From: DASZUK01 sp963745595
Lineage (GTDB): Bacteria > Actinomycetota > Acidimicrobiia > Acidimicrobiales > RAAP-2
Length of the DNA: 64,000 bases
NCBI GenBank assembly: GCA_963745595.1
Contig: CAVUYB010000008.1
Span: 113,391 to 177,390 of the forward strand
Direction of reading: 5' to 3'
The notes beneath the pieces were generated by a model, which did no database searches, was not told the DNA's origin, and saw nothing but the letters and a program-made list of their open reading frames with translations. The position numbers and the translations under genes are program-made. This document shows positions 35,834 to 44,817 of this stretch, in pieces; position 1 is the stretch's first letter, and every line of letters starts with the position of its first letter.

Positions 35834-36091
35834 ATGCCCGAAAAGCAGGCCATCATCACCGAGCATCGGTTGCACGAGACCGATACCGGGTCGCCGGAGG
35901 TCCAGATCGCGCTGTTGACGGACCGGATCTCCCACCTGACGGAGCACCTCAAGGTGCACAAGGGTGACCACCACACCCGGCGAGGGCTGATGAAGCTCAT
36001 CGGTCAGCGTCGGCGGCTCCTGGACTACGTCAGGAACAACGACGTGGAGCGTTACCGGACGATCATCGGTCGCCTCGGCATCCGTCGCTAG
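35834..36091 (+). CDS. rpsO: 30S ribosomal protein S15
   Basis: uS15, an early binder of 16S rRNA. The 85 residues begin MPEKQAIITEHRLHETDTGS and continue with QIALLTDRISHLTEHLKVH, HHTRRGLMKLIGQRRRLLDY and the typical C-terminus IIGRLGIRR. The 129-base leader carries small inverted repeats (for example GCCCCTGCGGGGC near 35776) but no clear S15-type pseudoknot was worked out. Confidence 0.97.
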   Translation: MPEKQAIITEHRLHETDTGSPEVQIALLTDRISHLTEHLKVHKGDHHTRRGLMKLIGQRRRLLDYVRNNDVERYRTIIGRLGIRR

Positions 36092-36100
36092 GAAAGATCA

Positions 36101-36127
36101 ACCGCCCGGCCCCAGCGGCCGGGCGGT
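36101..36127 (+). terminator. GC-rich hairpin downstream of rpsO
   Basis: ACCGCCCGGCC (36101-36111) pairs perfectly with GGCCGGGCGGT (36117-36127) around a five-base loop; no U tract follows. Ten bases after rpsO, it fits a partial terminator or 3'-end barrier, or an RNase III-type processing site in an rpsO-pnp transcript. Confidence 0.6.
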
Positions 36128-36178
36128 GGCACAAGAAGAGCAGTACCGAAAGAGACGGGTATGCCGCGAAGTCGGCTG

Positions 36179-36219
36179 CCAGTGGCCGGTCACCTGACGA
36201 TCAGGTGGTCGACCACTGG
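36179..36219 (+). promoter_or_regulatory. Stem-loop in the pnp leader
   Basis: CCAGTGG (36179-36185) pairs with CCACTGG (36213-36219), and CACCTGA with TCAGGTG around a CGA loop inside it. The interrupted stem lies 38 bases before pnp. In E. coli and Streptomyces the rpsO-pnp interval holds RNase III-cleaved stems used for PNPase autoregulation; the same role is inferred. Confidence 0.5.
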
Positions 36220-36257
36220 GAACCGGCCAGGGCGTGCCCCCGAACCCAAGGAGCACC

Positions 36258-38728
36258 ATGGCTGACGCCATCTCCGTATCGGGGCCCATCAGTGGCACCG
36301 ACCGAACCCTGTCCTTCGAGACCGGCAAGCTGGCCAACCTGGCCGACGGCGCCGTCGTTGCTCGCATCGGCGACACCGTCCTCCTGGCCACCGCCACGGC
36401 GGCCCGGTCGGTCCGGGAGGGCACCGACTTCTTCCCGCTCACCGTCGACATCGAGGAGCGGGCCTACGCGGCCGGGAAGATCCCCGGCTCGTTCTTCCGT
36501 CGGGAAGGCAAGTCGTCCGACCAGGCCATCCTGACCTGCCGGCTGATCGACCGCCCGCTGCGCCCGTCGTTCCCGAAGGGCTTCCGCAACGAGGTCCACG
36601 TCGTCGGGACGATCTTCGGCGCCGACCAGGTGAACCCGCACGACGTGCTGGCCATCAACGCCGCGTCGGCGGCGCTCATGCTGTCGGGCATCCCGTTCGA
36701 CGGCCCGATCGGGGCCGTCCGGATCGCCTACTCCACCGAGGGCACCTGGATCCCGCACCCCACCTACCAGGAGGGTGACGAGTCCACCTTCGAGCTGGTC
36801 GTCGCCGGCCGGGCCCTGAGCGACGCCGCCGACGCCGAGGTGGCCATCATGATGGTCGAGGCCGGCGGCACCGAGAAGTCCTGGCAGTACTACGAGGACG
36901 GCGCCCCCAAGGTCACCGAAGAGGTCCTCGCCGACGGCCTGGAGGCCGCGAAGACCTGGATCCGGGAGTCGATCAACCTCCAGCGTGCGCTGGTGGCCGA
37001 CGTCGTGGCCGCGAAGGGCCCCATCCAGACCATCCCGTTCGACACGTTCACCGACTACGGCGACGACGTCTTCGCCCGGGTCGAGGCCGTCGGTGCCGAC
37101 TCGATCGGCCAGGCCCAGGCCATCGCCGACAAGACCGACCGCAACAACGCCACCACCGAGGCCACCGCGGCCATCGTGGCCCAGCTGGCCGACGAGTTCC
37201 CCGAGCGCGAGCGGGAGATCAAGGCGGCGGTGAAGTCCCTCACCAAGAAGCTCGTCCGGGCTCGCATCGTCGACGAGGGCCTGCGTATCGACGGCCGGGG
37301 CACCGCCGACATCCGGCCGCTGTCGGCCGAGATCGACCTGTTCCCGACCGCCCATGGCTCGGCCCTGTTCCAGCGCGGCGAGACCCAGGTGCTGAACGTC
37401 ACCACCCTGGGCATGCCCCGGATGGACCAGATGCTGGACACCATCAGCCCGGACGACTCCAAGCGGTACATGCACCACTACAACTTCCCGCCGTTCTCGA
37501 CCGGGGAGACCGGGTTCATGCGAGGCCCGAAGCGCCGGGAGATCGGCCACGGCCTGCTCGCCGAGCGGGCGCTGCTACCAGTGGTCCCGCCGAAGGAGGA
37601 GTTCCCGTACGCGCTGCGGCTCGTCTCCGACGTGCTGGCGTCGAACGGATCGACGTCGATGGCCTCGGTCTGCGGATCGACGCTGTCGTTGATGGCGGCC
37701 GGCGTGCCGATCAAGGCGCCGGTGGCCGGCATCGCCATGGGTCTCGTCTACGACGGCGGCAAGTACGTCACGCTGACCGACATCCTGGGGTCCGAGGACG
37801 CGTTCGGCGACATGGACTTCAAGGTCGCCGGTACCGCCGACGCCGTCACCGCCCTGCAGCTCGACACCAAGATCGCCGGCCTGCCGGCCGACGTCCTGGC
37901 CCAGGCCCTGCTGCAGGCCAAGGACGCCCGGCTGAAGATCCTCGACGTCATGGCCGGCGCCATCGCCGAGCCCCGGACCGAGGTGGCGCTCAGCGCCCCG
38001 AAGATCGTCTCGATGGAGATCCCGATCGACAAGATCGGCGAGGTCATCGGGCCGAAGGGCAAGGTCATCAACACCCTGCAGCAGGAGACCGGCGCCGACA
38101 TCGCCGTCGACGACGACGGCATGGTCGGGACCGTGACCATCGGGGCCAAGGACGGCAACGCCGTCGAGGAGGCCCGCCGCCGCATCTCGCTGATCCTGGA
38201 CCCCCCGACCGCCGACGTCGGTGCGGTCTACCAGGGCCGGGTCGTCAACGTCACGAAGTTCGGCGCATTCGTCAACGTCCTTCCCGGACGCGACGGCCTG
38301 CTGCACATCTCGAAGCTGTCCCCGCTGGCCGGGGGCAAGCGGGTCGGGCAGGTCGAGGACGTCCTCACCCTCGGTCAGGCCATCGAGGTCCGGGTCGACG
38401 ACATCGACCCGCAGGGCAAGGTCTCGCTCTCGCTGGCCAACGCCCCGGAGGTCGAGGCGAGCAGCGGAAACGACAGAAACGACAGAAGCGACCCAGCGGC
38501 CGCGGCCGGCCCAGCCGGCCCGACCGGGCTGACCGGGCCGACCGGTCCGACCGGTCCGACCGGGCCGACGGACCGCCGGTCGTCTCCTTCGAGGACGCGT
38601 TCGAGGCCGAGCTGACCGCCGAGCTCGGCGACCTCGGCCCGGGCGCGCCGGCCGGCGGTGGCGGCGAGGGACGAGGCGACGGCGGCGACCGGCGTCGTTC
38701 CCGGAACCGGCCGCCCCGGCGGCGCTGA
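36258..38728 (+). CDS. pnp: Polyribonucleotide nucleotidyltransferase, frameshifted in a collagen-like tail
   Basis: 3'-5' phosphorolytic exoribonuclease. AAGGAG sits six bases before the ATG at 36258. Two RNase PH domains (ATATAARSVREGTDFFPLTV in the first; GETQVLNVTTLGMPRMDQ and FMRGPKRREIGHG in the second), KH (IGEVIGPKGKVI) and S1 (YQGRVVNVTKFGAFVNV) are present. The tail has Gly-Pro-Thr repeats, then leaves frame near 38567. Restoring one base gives PPVVSFEDAFEAEL and a basic end at TGA 38726-38728, directly before the peptidase gene. Confidence 0.95.
38509..38570 (+). repeat. 9-bp tandem repeats coding Gly-Pro-Thr in pnp
   Basis: Repeats of the form GGTCCGACC/GGGCCGACC encode a collagen-like GPTGPTGPT run after the S1 domain. 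The apparent frameshift lies at the end of this array, where slippage in vivo or during sequencing is easiest. Confidence 0.8.
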
Positions 38729-38735
38729 CCGTCCG

Positions 38736-40007
38736 TTGACGGTACGGACCGAGCGGCTGCCGTGCGGCATCCGTCTGGCCACCGAGGCCATGGCGGACGT
38801 CCGGTCGGTCGCCGTCGGCTTCTGGGTCGGCACCGGGTCTCGTGACGAGCCGGCCGAGCGGGCCGGCGCGTCGCACTTCCTCGAGCACCTGCTGTTCAAG
38901 GGCACGTCGACCCGGTCGGCCGCGGCCATCGCCGAGGCCGTCGACGAGGTCGGCGGTGACTGCAACGCCTTCACGACGAAGGAGTACACGGCCTTCTACA
39001 TCCGGCTCCTGGCCGACCACCTGCCGCTCGGGCTCGACATTCTGAGCGAGATCATGTGGGACCCCGCGCTGGCCGAGGACGATGTCGAGGCGGAGCGGAC
39101 GGTGATCCTCGATGAGATCCTCATGCACGCCGACGAGCCGGCCGATCTCGTCGTCGAGCGGTGGTCGGCCGCGCTCTTTCCCGACCACCCGCTCGGCCGG
39201 GACACCCTCGGCACCGCGGCGAGCGTGCGGTCGACGTCAGCGGCCGACGTCCGGCGCTTCTTCGACGAGCACTACCGGCCCGGCAACATCGTCGTCTCGG
39301 TGGCCGGCGACTGCGTCCACGACGCGGTCGCCGACGCCATCGAGTCCCGGTTCACCGGTCAGCCCGGCGGCCACGCGCCGACCCGGCTGGCGCCGGCCGA
39401 CACGGTCGAGCCGCTCGTCGTGCTGCGGCGGCCGACCGAGCAGGCCCACCTCGTGCTCGGCATGCGGTCGGTCTCCCGCTACGACGAGCAGCGCTGGGCG
39501 CTCGCCGTCCTCAACCACGCCCTCGGTGGCGGCCTCTCCAGCCGGCTCTTCCAGAAGGTCCGCGAGCAGCGCGGCCTCGCCTACTCGATCTGGTCCGAGC
39601 GGACCGCCTACGAAGACGCCGGTGCCCTCTCCGTGGTCGCCGGGACCGCGCCGGAGCACGTCGACGAGGTCCTGCGGATCGTCACCGGCGAGATCGAGGC
39701 GGTGGCCACCGGCGGGATCACCGAACGCGAGCTCGTCGTCGCCAAGGGCAATCTGCGGTCCGAGACGCTCCTGTCCTGCGAGGACTCCGGGGCCCGGATG
39801 AGCCGGCTCGGTTCGTCCCTGCTCCTCCACGACGAGGTCCGGACCATCGACGACCTGCTGGCGCGCATCGACGCCGTCGGTCTCGACGACGTCCGCCGGG
39901 CGGCCGAGCACCTCGCCGTCGCCCCCCGCTCTCTCGCCGTCGTCGGCCCGTTCGACGCCGACGCTTTCGACGCCGGCGCCCTCGGTCTCGCCAGCCGCGT
40001 CGCCTAG
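38736..40007 (+). CDS. M16-family zinc peptidase (PepR-like)
   Basis: Pitrilysin/mitochondrial-processing-peptidase-like protease. The 423-residue protein has the inverted zinc motif in ASHFLEHLLFKGT (HFLEH), the distal Glu in VEAERTVILDEI, and the C-terminal M16 domain with LNHALGGGLSSRLFQKVREQRGLAYS. The TTG at 38736 is preferred because it begins the conserved LTVRTERLPCGIRLATE and follows the restored pnp stop by seven bases. pnp-M16-dapB order is conserved in actinobacteria (pepR in mycobacteria). Confidence 0.92.
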   Translation: MTVRTERLPCGIRLATEAMADVRSVAVGFWVGTGSRDEPAERAGASHFLEHLLFKGTSTRSAAAIAEAVDEVGGDCNAFTTKEYTAFYIRLLADHLPLGLDILSEIMWDPALAEDDVEAERTVILDEILMHADEPADLVVERWSAALFPDHPLGRDTLGTAASVRSTSAADVRRFFDEHYRPGNIVVSVAGDCVHDAVADAIESRFTGQPGGHAPTRLAPADTVEPLVVLRRPTEQAHLVLGMRSVSRYDEQRWALAVLNHALGGGLSSRLFQKVREQRGLAYSIWSERTAYEDAGALSVVAGTAPEHVDEVLRIVTGEIEAVATGGITERELVVAKGNLRSETLLSCEDSGARMSRLGSSLLLHDEVRTIDDLLARIDAVGLDDVRRAAEHLAVAPRSLAVVGPFDADAFDAGALGLASRVA

Positions 40008-40014
40008 CCGACCC

Positions 40015-42825
40015 GTGGCCGGCGCCGCCGTGACCAGCGCGCCGGCCCCCGCTGGCCGGTCCGCCACCCGGACCGGCCGGGTTCCCCACCTGCGCCGGGC
40101 CCGGCGCTGGCTGTGGCGTACGCCCGACGGGCGCGCCGTCCTCGTGCTGGTGGCCGTGCCGCTGGTCCTCTTCGTCGTCCCCGCGCTCTTCGGCTACCCG
40201 GCGATCGTCGGCGACAACGCCATCCAGAACTTTCCGCTGCGCGTCTTCAGCGGCCAGCTCATCCGCCAAGGCCACCTGCCGCTGTGGAACTCGTACATCT
40301 GGTCCGGCAGCCCGCTGCTCGGCGGGCTGAACGCCGGCTCGTTCTACCCGTTGACGTTCGTCTTCGCCGTCCTGCCCGCGGTCGCCTCCTGGGTCGTCAA
40401 CCTCCTCGCCGTCTACTGGGCGGCCGGCCTCGGCCTCTACGCCCTCGCCCGCCAGCTCCGGCTGCGGCCGCTGCCGTGCCTGCTCGCCGCGCTGACGTAC
40501 TCCCTCACCGGGATGATGTCGAGCCAGCTCGTCCACCTGCCGGTCGCCCAGGGGATGGGGTGGATGCCCCTGCTCGTCCTGGCCCAGCTCCGGCTGTCCT
40601 GGGCCGTCCTCGGCGTCGGCCCCGCCGTCGCCCCGGGGGAACCCGGCATCAGCGCCCCGAGCGGGAAGACCGGTCGAGCGTGGCCGTGGGTCGTCCTGCT
40701 GGCCGCCATGATCGGCCTGGTGGCGTTGACGGGGGAGCCGCGGTCGATGGTGGAGGCCGAGGTCGTCGGCGTCGTCGTCACGGCCTGGTTGGTGCTGCGC
40801 CCGTACGGCGGGGCGGCGGTGACGATCGGTCGCCGGGCGGCGTTCCTCGGGCTCTCGGCGGTCGCCGCGGTCTGGGGGGCGGCGCTGGCCGCGGCCCAGC
40901 TGGTCCCGGGGTGGTCGTTCATCAACGCGTCGCAGCGGGCGAGCGAGAGCTACACATTCTTCGGGGCGGGCTCGCTCCACGTGTCGTGGTCGATCCTGAT
41001 GCTCGTCCCGGACCTCTTCGGCGGGGACGGGGTCTTCAACCAGCCGCCGTACTTCAACAACTACAACCTGCCGGAGGTCACCGCCTACGTCGGCCTGCTC
41101 CCGCTCGTCGCGGTGGCCGCCCTGCTCGTGCGGTCGTTCGGCCGGCGGCGCGATCCGCGGTCGTCGGACTGGGGACTGTGGCTCGGGCTGGCCGGGCTCG
41201 GGCTGGTGATGGCGTGGGGCGAGTTCACGCCGCTCGGCCACCTTTTCGTCCACATCCCACTGTTCGGCAAGACGCGGCTGCAGAGCCGGAACCTCGGCAT
41301 CGTCGATCTCGCCCTGGCCATGCTGCTCGCCTTCTGGGCCGACCGGATGCTGCGCCGCCAGGCCCGGGCGGACGGCGGGTGGCGTCGGTGGGTGGCCGCG
41401 GCGCCGCCGCTGGCCGCCGCCGCGACCTGCATCGCGGCCCTGGTCGTGCCAGTGGCGCTCGAAGAGACGTTCGGCGCGGACCCGGTCGGCGCCGCCCTGG
41501 GTGGGCAGCTGGCGCCGTGGTTCGTCGCCCAGCTCGTCATCAGCCTGGCTGCCGTCGCGCTGCTGTTCGGCTGGCGGCGGTTGAGCCGCCCGGGCCGGCA
41601 GCGGGCCCTGACCGGCCTGGTCGTCGCCGACATCGCCCTCTTCGTGCTGTCGACGTCCACCGGCCTGGCGTCGGGGCAGCTCACCCTGCAGCCGTCGGCC
41701 GCCCAGGCATCGGCCGTCCTCGGTCACGACGGCCGGTTCGCCGTCTACGACACGACGGCGCTCAACGTGGCCGACCTCAGCCAGATCGGCCAGCCGGACC
41801 TGAACGTGCTGACGAAGCGGCCGAGCGTCCAGGGGTACGGGTCGATCGTCTCCGGCACGTACGGCACGGCGACCGGGACGCACACCCTCGACACGCTCGA
41901 TCCGTGCGCCCTGGCGACGGGGGTCTTCACGCCGCTCCGGCTGGCCACCCTGCTCGTCCTGCCCCAGTTCCTGGCGCCCGGCGTGACCGGCGACGGCCAG
42001 GCGCCGCCACCGCCGGCCGCCTGCCCCGGCGCGCCGCCGGCCGGCACGGCGACGCGCCGCACGTTCTACCTCGGCTGGGCCGTCGACCTGTCGTCCGCCT
42101 CGCTCGTCCGGACGGCCGGCACCGGGTCGTCCGCCGTGGCGGCCTGGGCCGCTCCGGGTGGGCATCCTCGGCCCGACCGGGAAGACGACGTGGCCGGCCG
42201 AATCGGTGCGGCGCACCGCGACGGGTTGGTCGGTGCGGTTCGCCGCCCCCCGGCTGGCGGCCGGCCTGGTCGTGGCCGGCCCGGCATCGTCGGTGTCGGA
42301 CACGTCGATCGTCAACGGCACCGACGGCCAGCGCTGGGCGCTCGACGGCATCCTGCAGCCGGCGCTCGGCCAGTCCGGTTGGCGCTACACCGGCAACTGG
42401 ACGTCCTACGGCCGGTTCGCCCGCACGACCGTCCGGCCGCCGGTCTGGGTGGCCGGGTCGCCGGCCGGCGCCGAGGCCCACCAGGTCAGCGCGACGGACT
42501 GGGGGAGCGCAGTCGACCGGGTGACCGCGGCCGCACCGGTCACCGTCGTCCGCAGCGAGACGTACATGCCGGGCTGGCACGTCGAGGCCGTCCCGGCCAG
42601 CGGCGGGGCGACGCGGCGGCTGGCGGTGCACGCGGTCGGGCTCGTCCAGGGGGTCGACGTGCCGGCCGGTCGCTGGACGCTGACGTTCGTCTACCGGCCG
42701 CCGGGGCTGACGGCCGGGCTGGTCGGCTCCGCGGTGGCGATCGTCGCGTTCGCCGGCGCCGGTGTCGTCTGGATGCTCCGCCGTCGGCGGGCGGCGTGGT
42801 CCGCCGCCGGCGACGGGCGGCGTAG
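40015..42825 (+). CDS. YfhO-like large membrane protein, frameshifted near the C-terminus
   Basis: About 930 residues with a dozen or more hydrophobic segments. The N-terminal block (GDNAIQNFPLRVFSGQLIR, LPLWNSYIWSGSPLLGGLNAG) is typical of YfhO/glycosyltransferase-C-like membrane proteins that modify cell-envelope polymers. A large extracytoplasmic part and a last TM (GLVGSAVAIVAFAGAGVVWML) follow. After WAAP near 42154 the frame changes; removing one G from GGG restores VGILGPTGKTTW. The 3' end is uncertain: TAG at 42823 needs a second shift, otherwise the frame runs into dapB. Confidence 0.72.
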   Translation: MAGAAVTSAPAPAGRSATRTGRVPHLRRARRWLWRTPDGRAVLVLVAVPLVLFVVPALFGYPAIVGDNAIQNFPLRVFSGQLIRQGHLPLWNSYIWSGSPLLGGLNAGSFYPLTFVFAVLPAVASWVVNLLAVYWAAGLGLYALARQLRLRPLPCLLAALTYSLTGMMSSQLVHLPVAQGMGWMPLLVLAQLRLSWAVLGVGPAVAPGEPGISAPSGKTGRAWPWVVLLAAMIGLVALTGEPRSMVEAEVVGVVVTAWLVLRPYGGAAVTIGRRAAFLGLSAVAAVWGAALAAAQLVPGWSFINASQRASESYTFFGAGSLHVSWSILMLVPDLFGGDGVFNQPPYFNNYNLPEVTAYVGLLPLVAVAALLVRSFGRRRDPRSSDWGLWLGLAGLGLVMAWGEFTPLGHLFVHIPLFGKTRLQSRNLGIVDLALAMLLAFWADRMLRRQARADGGWRRWVAAAPPLAAAATCIAALVVPVALEETFGADPVGAALGGQLAPWFVAQLVISLAAVALLFGWRRLSRPGRQRALTGLVVADIALFVLSTSTGLASGQLTLQPSAAQASAVLGHDGRFAVYDTTALNVADLSQIGQPDLNVLTKRPSVQGYGSIVSGTYGTATGTHTLDTLDPCALATGVFTPLRLATLLVLPQFLAPGVTGDGQAPPPPAACPGAPPAGTATRRTFYLGWAVDLSSASLVRTAGTGSSAVAAWAAPGGHPRPDREDDVAGRIGAAHRDGLVGAVRRPPAGGRPGRGRPGIVGVGHVDRQRHRRPALGARRHPAAGARPVRLALHRQLDVLRPVRPHDRPAAGLGGRVAGRRRGPPGQRDGLGERSRPGDRGRTGHRRPQRDVHAGLARRGRPGQRRGDAAAGGARGRARPGGRRAGRSLDADVRLPAAGADGRAGRLRGGDRRVRRRRCRLDAPPSAGGVVRRRRRAA

Positions 42826-42837
42826 GGTTCGACGATG
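42823..42837 (+). promoter_or_regulatory. Leaderless-type promoter of dapB
   Basis: TAGGGT at 42823-42828, six bases, then the ATG at 42835. It overlaps the presumed end of the YfhO-like gene. Confidence 0.45.
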
Positions 42838-43641
42838 GTGCGCGTCGGGGTCGTCGGAGCCGGGGGGCGGATGGGCCAGGAGGTCTGCCGGGCCGTCGCC
42901 GGGGCCGACGACCTGGCGCTGGTGGCCGCGGTCGACCCGGCCGTCGACGCCGTGCGGGCCACCGTGGCCGGCCTCGGCGAGGCCGGGGTGGCCGTCGGGG
43001 ATGGCCTCGACGTCGTCGCTGACGCCGCGCCGGACGTCGTCGTCGACTTCACCGTGGCCGACGCCGCCCGGGTGACGCTGCCGTGGCTCGCCGACCACGG
43101 CATCCACGCCGTCGTCGGCACGACCGGGCTCGGGCCGGCCGACCTGACCGACCTGACCGATCGGTTCGACGGCACCCGGGCCAACGCGGTCGTCGCCGCC
43201 AACTTCGCCATCGGCGCGGTGCTGCTCATGCGGTTCTGCGAGCTCGCCGCCCCGTTCATGGACGGCGTCGAGGTCATCGAGCTCCACCACGACGGCAAGC
43301 GCGACGCGCCGTCGGGGACGGCGATGCACACCGCGGCCCGCATCGCCGCCGCCCGCGAGGCCGCCGGGGCCGGCCCGCTCCCGCCGGACCCGACGACCGA
43401 GACCGTCGTCCCGGGCGCCCGTGGCGGCGAGGCCGCCGGCGGCGTCCGGATCCACTCGGTGCGGCTGCCCGGGCTCGTCGCCCACGAGGAGGTCGTCTTC
43501 GGCGCCCTCGGCCAGAGCTTGACCGTCCGCCACGACTCGTACGACCGGCGATCGTTCATGCCCGGGGTCTTGCTCGCGGTCCGCCGGGTGCCGGACCGGC
43601 CGGGTCTGACGGTCGGCCTCGAACCCCTGCTGGGGTTCTGA
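42835..43641 (+). CDS. dapB: 4-hydroxy-tetrahydrodipicolinate reductase
   Basis: NAD(P)H-dependent reductase of the lysine/diaminopimelate pathway. The 268-residue protein has the dinucleotide motif VGVVGAGGRMGQEV, VVDFTVADAARV, VVGTTGL, the catalytic EVIELHHDGKRDAPSGTAM and the C-terminal FMPGVLLAVRRV. The ATG is set by TAGGGT six bases upstream. The DAP genes dapB, dapA and dapF lie within 19 kb, although separate promoters suggest separate transcription. Confidence 0.96.
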   Translation: MVRVGVVGAGGRMGQEVCRAVAGADDLALVAAVDPAVDAVRATVAGLGEAGVAVGDGLDVVADAAPDVVVDFTVADAARVTLPWLADHGIHAVVGTTGLGPADLTDLTDRFDGTRANAVVAANFAIGAVLLMRFCELAAPFMDGVEVIELHHDGKRDAPSGTAMHTAARIAAAREAAGAGPLPPDPTTETVVPGARGGEAAGGVRIHSVRLPGLVAHEEVVFGALGQSLTVRHDSYDRRSFMPGVLLAVRRVPDRPGLTVGLEPLLGF

Positions 43642-43652
43642 CCCCGGGCCCG

Positions 43653-44231
43653 ATGGCCGCCGAGCCGGACACCCGCGAGCGGATCCTGCAGGCCACCTAC
43701 GACTGCGTCGCCCGTTGGGGGCTGGCGAAGACGACCGTCGAGGACGCGGCCCGCCAGGCCGGCGTCTCCCGGGCCACCGTCTACCGCTACTTCCCCGGCG
43801 GCCGCGAGGAGCTCGTCAGCGCGGTCGTCGCCTGGGAGCACGCCCGGTTCTTCGCCCGCCTCTACGACGAGGTGCGCGCCGCCGAGTCACTCGAAGAGGT
43901 GATGGAGCGCGGCCTGGCCTTCGCCCACCGGGCGATCCGCGAGCACGAGGTGCTCCAGCGGATCCTCCAGACCGAGCCGGACGTGCTCTTGCCCAAGCTG
44001 ACGGTCGAGAGCACCGGCACCGCCGAGGTGATCGCCGACTTCCTCGAGCCGTACCTCGCCCGCCACCAGCTCGCGCCGGGCGTCGACGTCGCCGAGGCCG
44101 CCAACTTCCTGGCCCGGATGGTCCTCTCGTACATCGCGTCGGCCGGCCGGTGGGACCTCGACGATCCCGACCAGGTGGCCCGGCTCGTCCGGGCCGAGCT
44201 GCTGGCCGGGATCGTCCCGCCGGGCGGATGA
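43653..44231 (+). CDS. TetR/AcrR-family transcriptional regulator
   Basis: A 192-residue repressor-type protein. The N-terminal helix-turn-helix is clear (RERILQATYDCVARWGLAKT, VEDAARQAGVSRATVYRYFP), followed by a helical ligand domain that is not assignable. It starts 11 bases after dapB and its stop overlaps the next gene by four bases (ATGA), so it is cotranscribed with the small membrane protein. It is related in its N-terminus to the TetR at 44815, which suggests an old duplication. Confidence 0.88.
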   Translation: MAAEPDTRERILQATYDCVARWGLAKTTVEDAARQAGVSRATVYRYFPGGREELVSAVVAWEHARFFARLYDEVRAAESLEEVMERGLAFAHRAIREHEVLQRILQTEPDVLLPKLTVESTGTAEVIADFLEPYLARHQLAPGVDVAEAANFLARMVLSYIASAGRWDLDDPDQVARLVRAELLAGIVPPGG

Positions 44232-44743
44232 CGCCCGCTCGGTACGCGGGCGCGGCTGGGTCCCGGCAGTGGGTCGTCGACGGCCTGGTCGCCGGGGCCG
44301 TCGCCGGCGTCGTCAGCGGCCTGCCGTCGACCGCCGCGGCGGTCCGGCAGGGCACGGGCCTGCTGACCGCCACCCGGGCGGCGGGCACGCTGCTCGGTCG
44401 ACCGACCGTCGTCCGCGGCGCGGTCGCCCACGTCGTGCTCTCGCTCGGCTGGGGCGTCGTCCTCTCCGGGTTGCGGCCCCGTCGGAAGAGCGCGGGCGAC
44501 GGCGCGCGGCCGACCGAACGACCGACGCGGCAGCCGGCCGGGCGCGCCGGCTCGCCGGCCGATCTGGTCGCGGGCGCAGTGGCCGGTGCGGCGGCCGGTG
44601 CAGCGATCGCGATCCTCGATCTGGCCGTGGTGGGTCGCCGGTTTCCGGCCATACGCGGCTTGCCCCCGGTCCCGCAGTGGCTCGATCACCTGGCCTTCGG
44701 CGCCGTCGTCGGGGTGGTCCTGGCCCGACGGTCGCAGCAATAG
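44228..44743 (+). CDS. Small membrane protein of unknown function
   Basis: Unrecognised 171-residue protein. It has Ala/Gly/Val-rich hydrophobic segments at about residues 16-37, 60-80, 112-132 and 150-167, separated by a basic Arg-rich loop (RPRRKSAGDGARPTERP), suggesting four membrane passes. The ATG overlaps the TetR stop. It may be the target or partner of that regulator. No enzyme motif is visible. Confidence 0.7.
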   Translation: MTPARYAGAAGSRQWVVDGLVAGAVAGVVSGLPSTAAAVRQGTGLLTATRAAGTLLGRPTVVRGAVAHVVLSLGWGVVLSGLRPRRKSAGDGARPTERPTRQPAGRAGSPADLVAGAVAGAAAGAAIAILDLAVVGRRFPAIRGLPPVPQWLDHLAFGAVVGVVLARRSQQ

Positions 44744-44777
44744 CCGGCCAAGCCCGGTGGCCGACGCCGCCCGGCCG

Positions 44778-44817
44778 TTGACAATGAGACAATTTCCGCC
44801 ATACTGTTTCAGTAGTG
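44778..44817 (+). promoter_or_regulatory. Promoter and palindromic operator of the second TetR gene
   Basis: TTGACA (44778-44783), an 18-base spacer and TACTGT (44802-44807) form a near-consensus promoter with the start codon GTG seven bases later, so the mRNA is leaderless. TACTG-TTT-CAGTA (44802-44814) is a perfect inverted repeat covering the -10 up to the start codon, well placed as the TetR operator. GACAAT is also directly repeated at 44780 and 44788. Confidence 0.68.
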
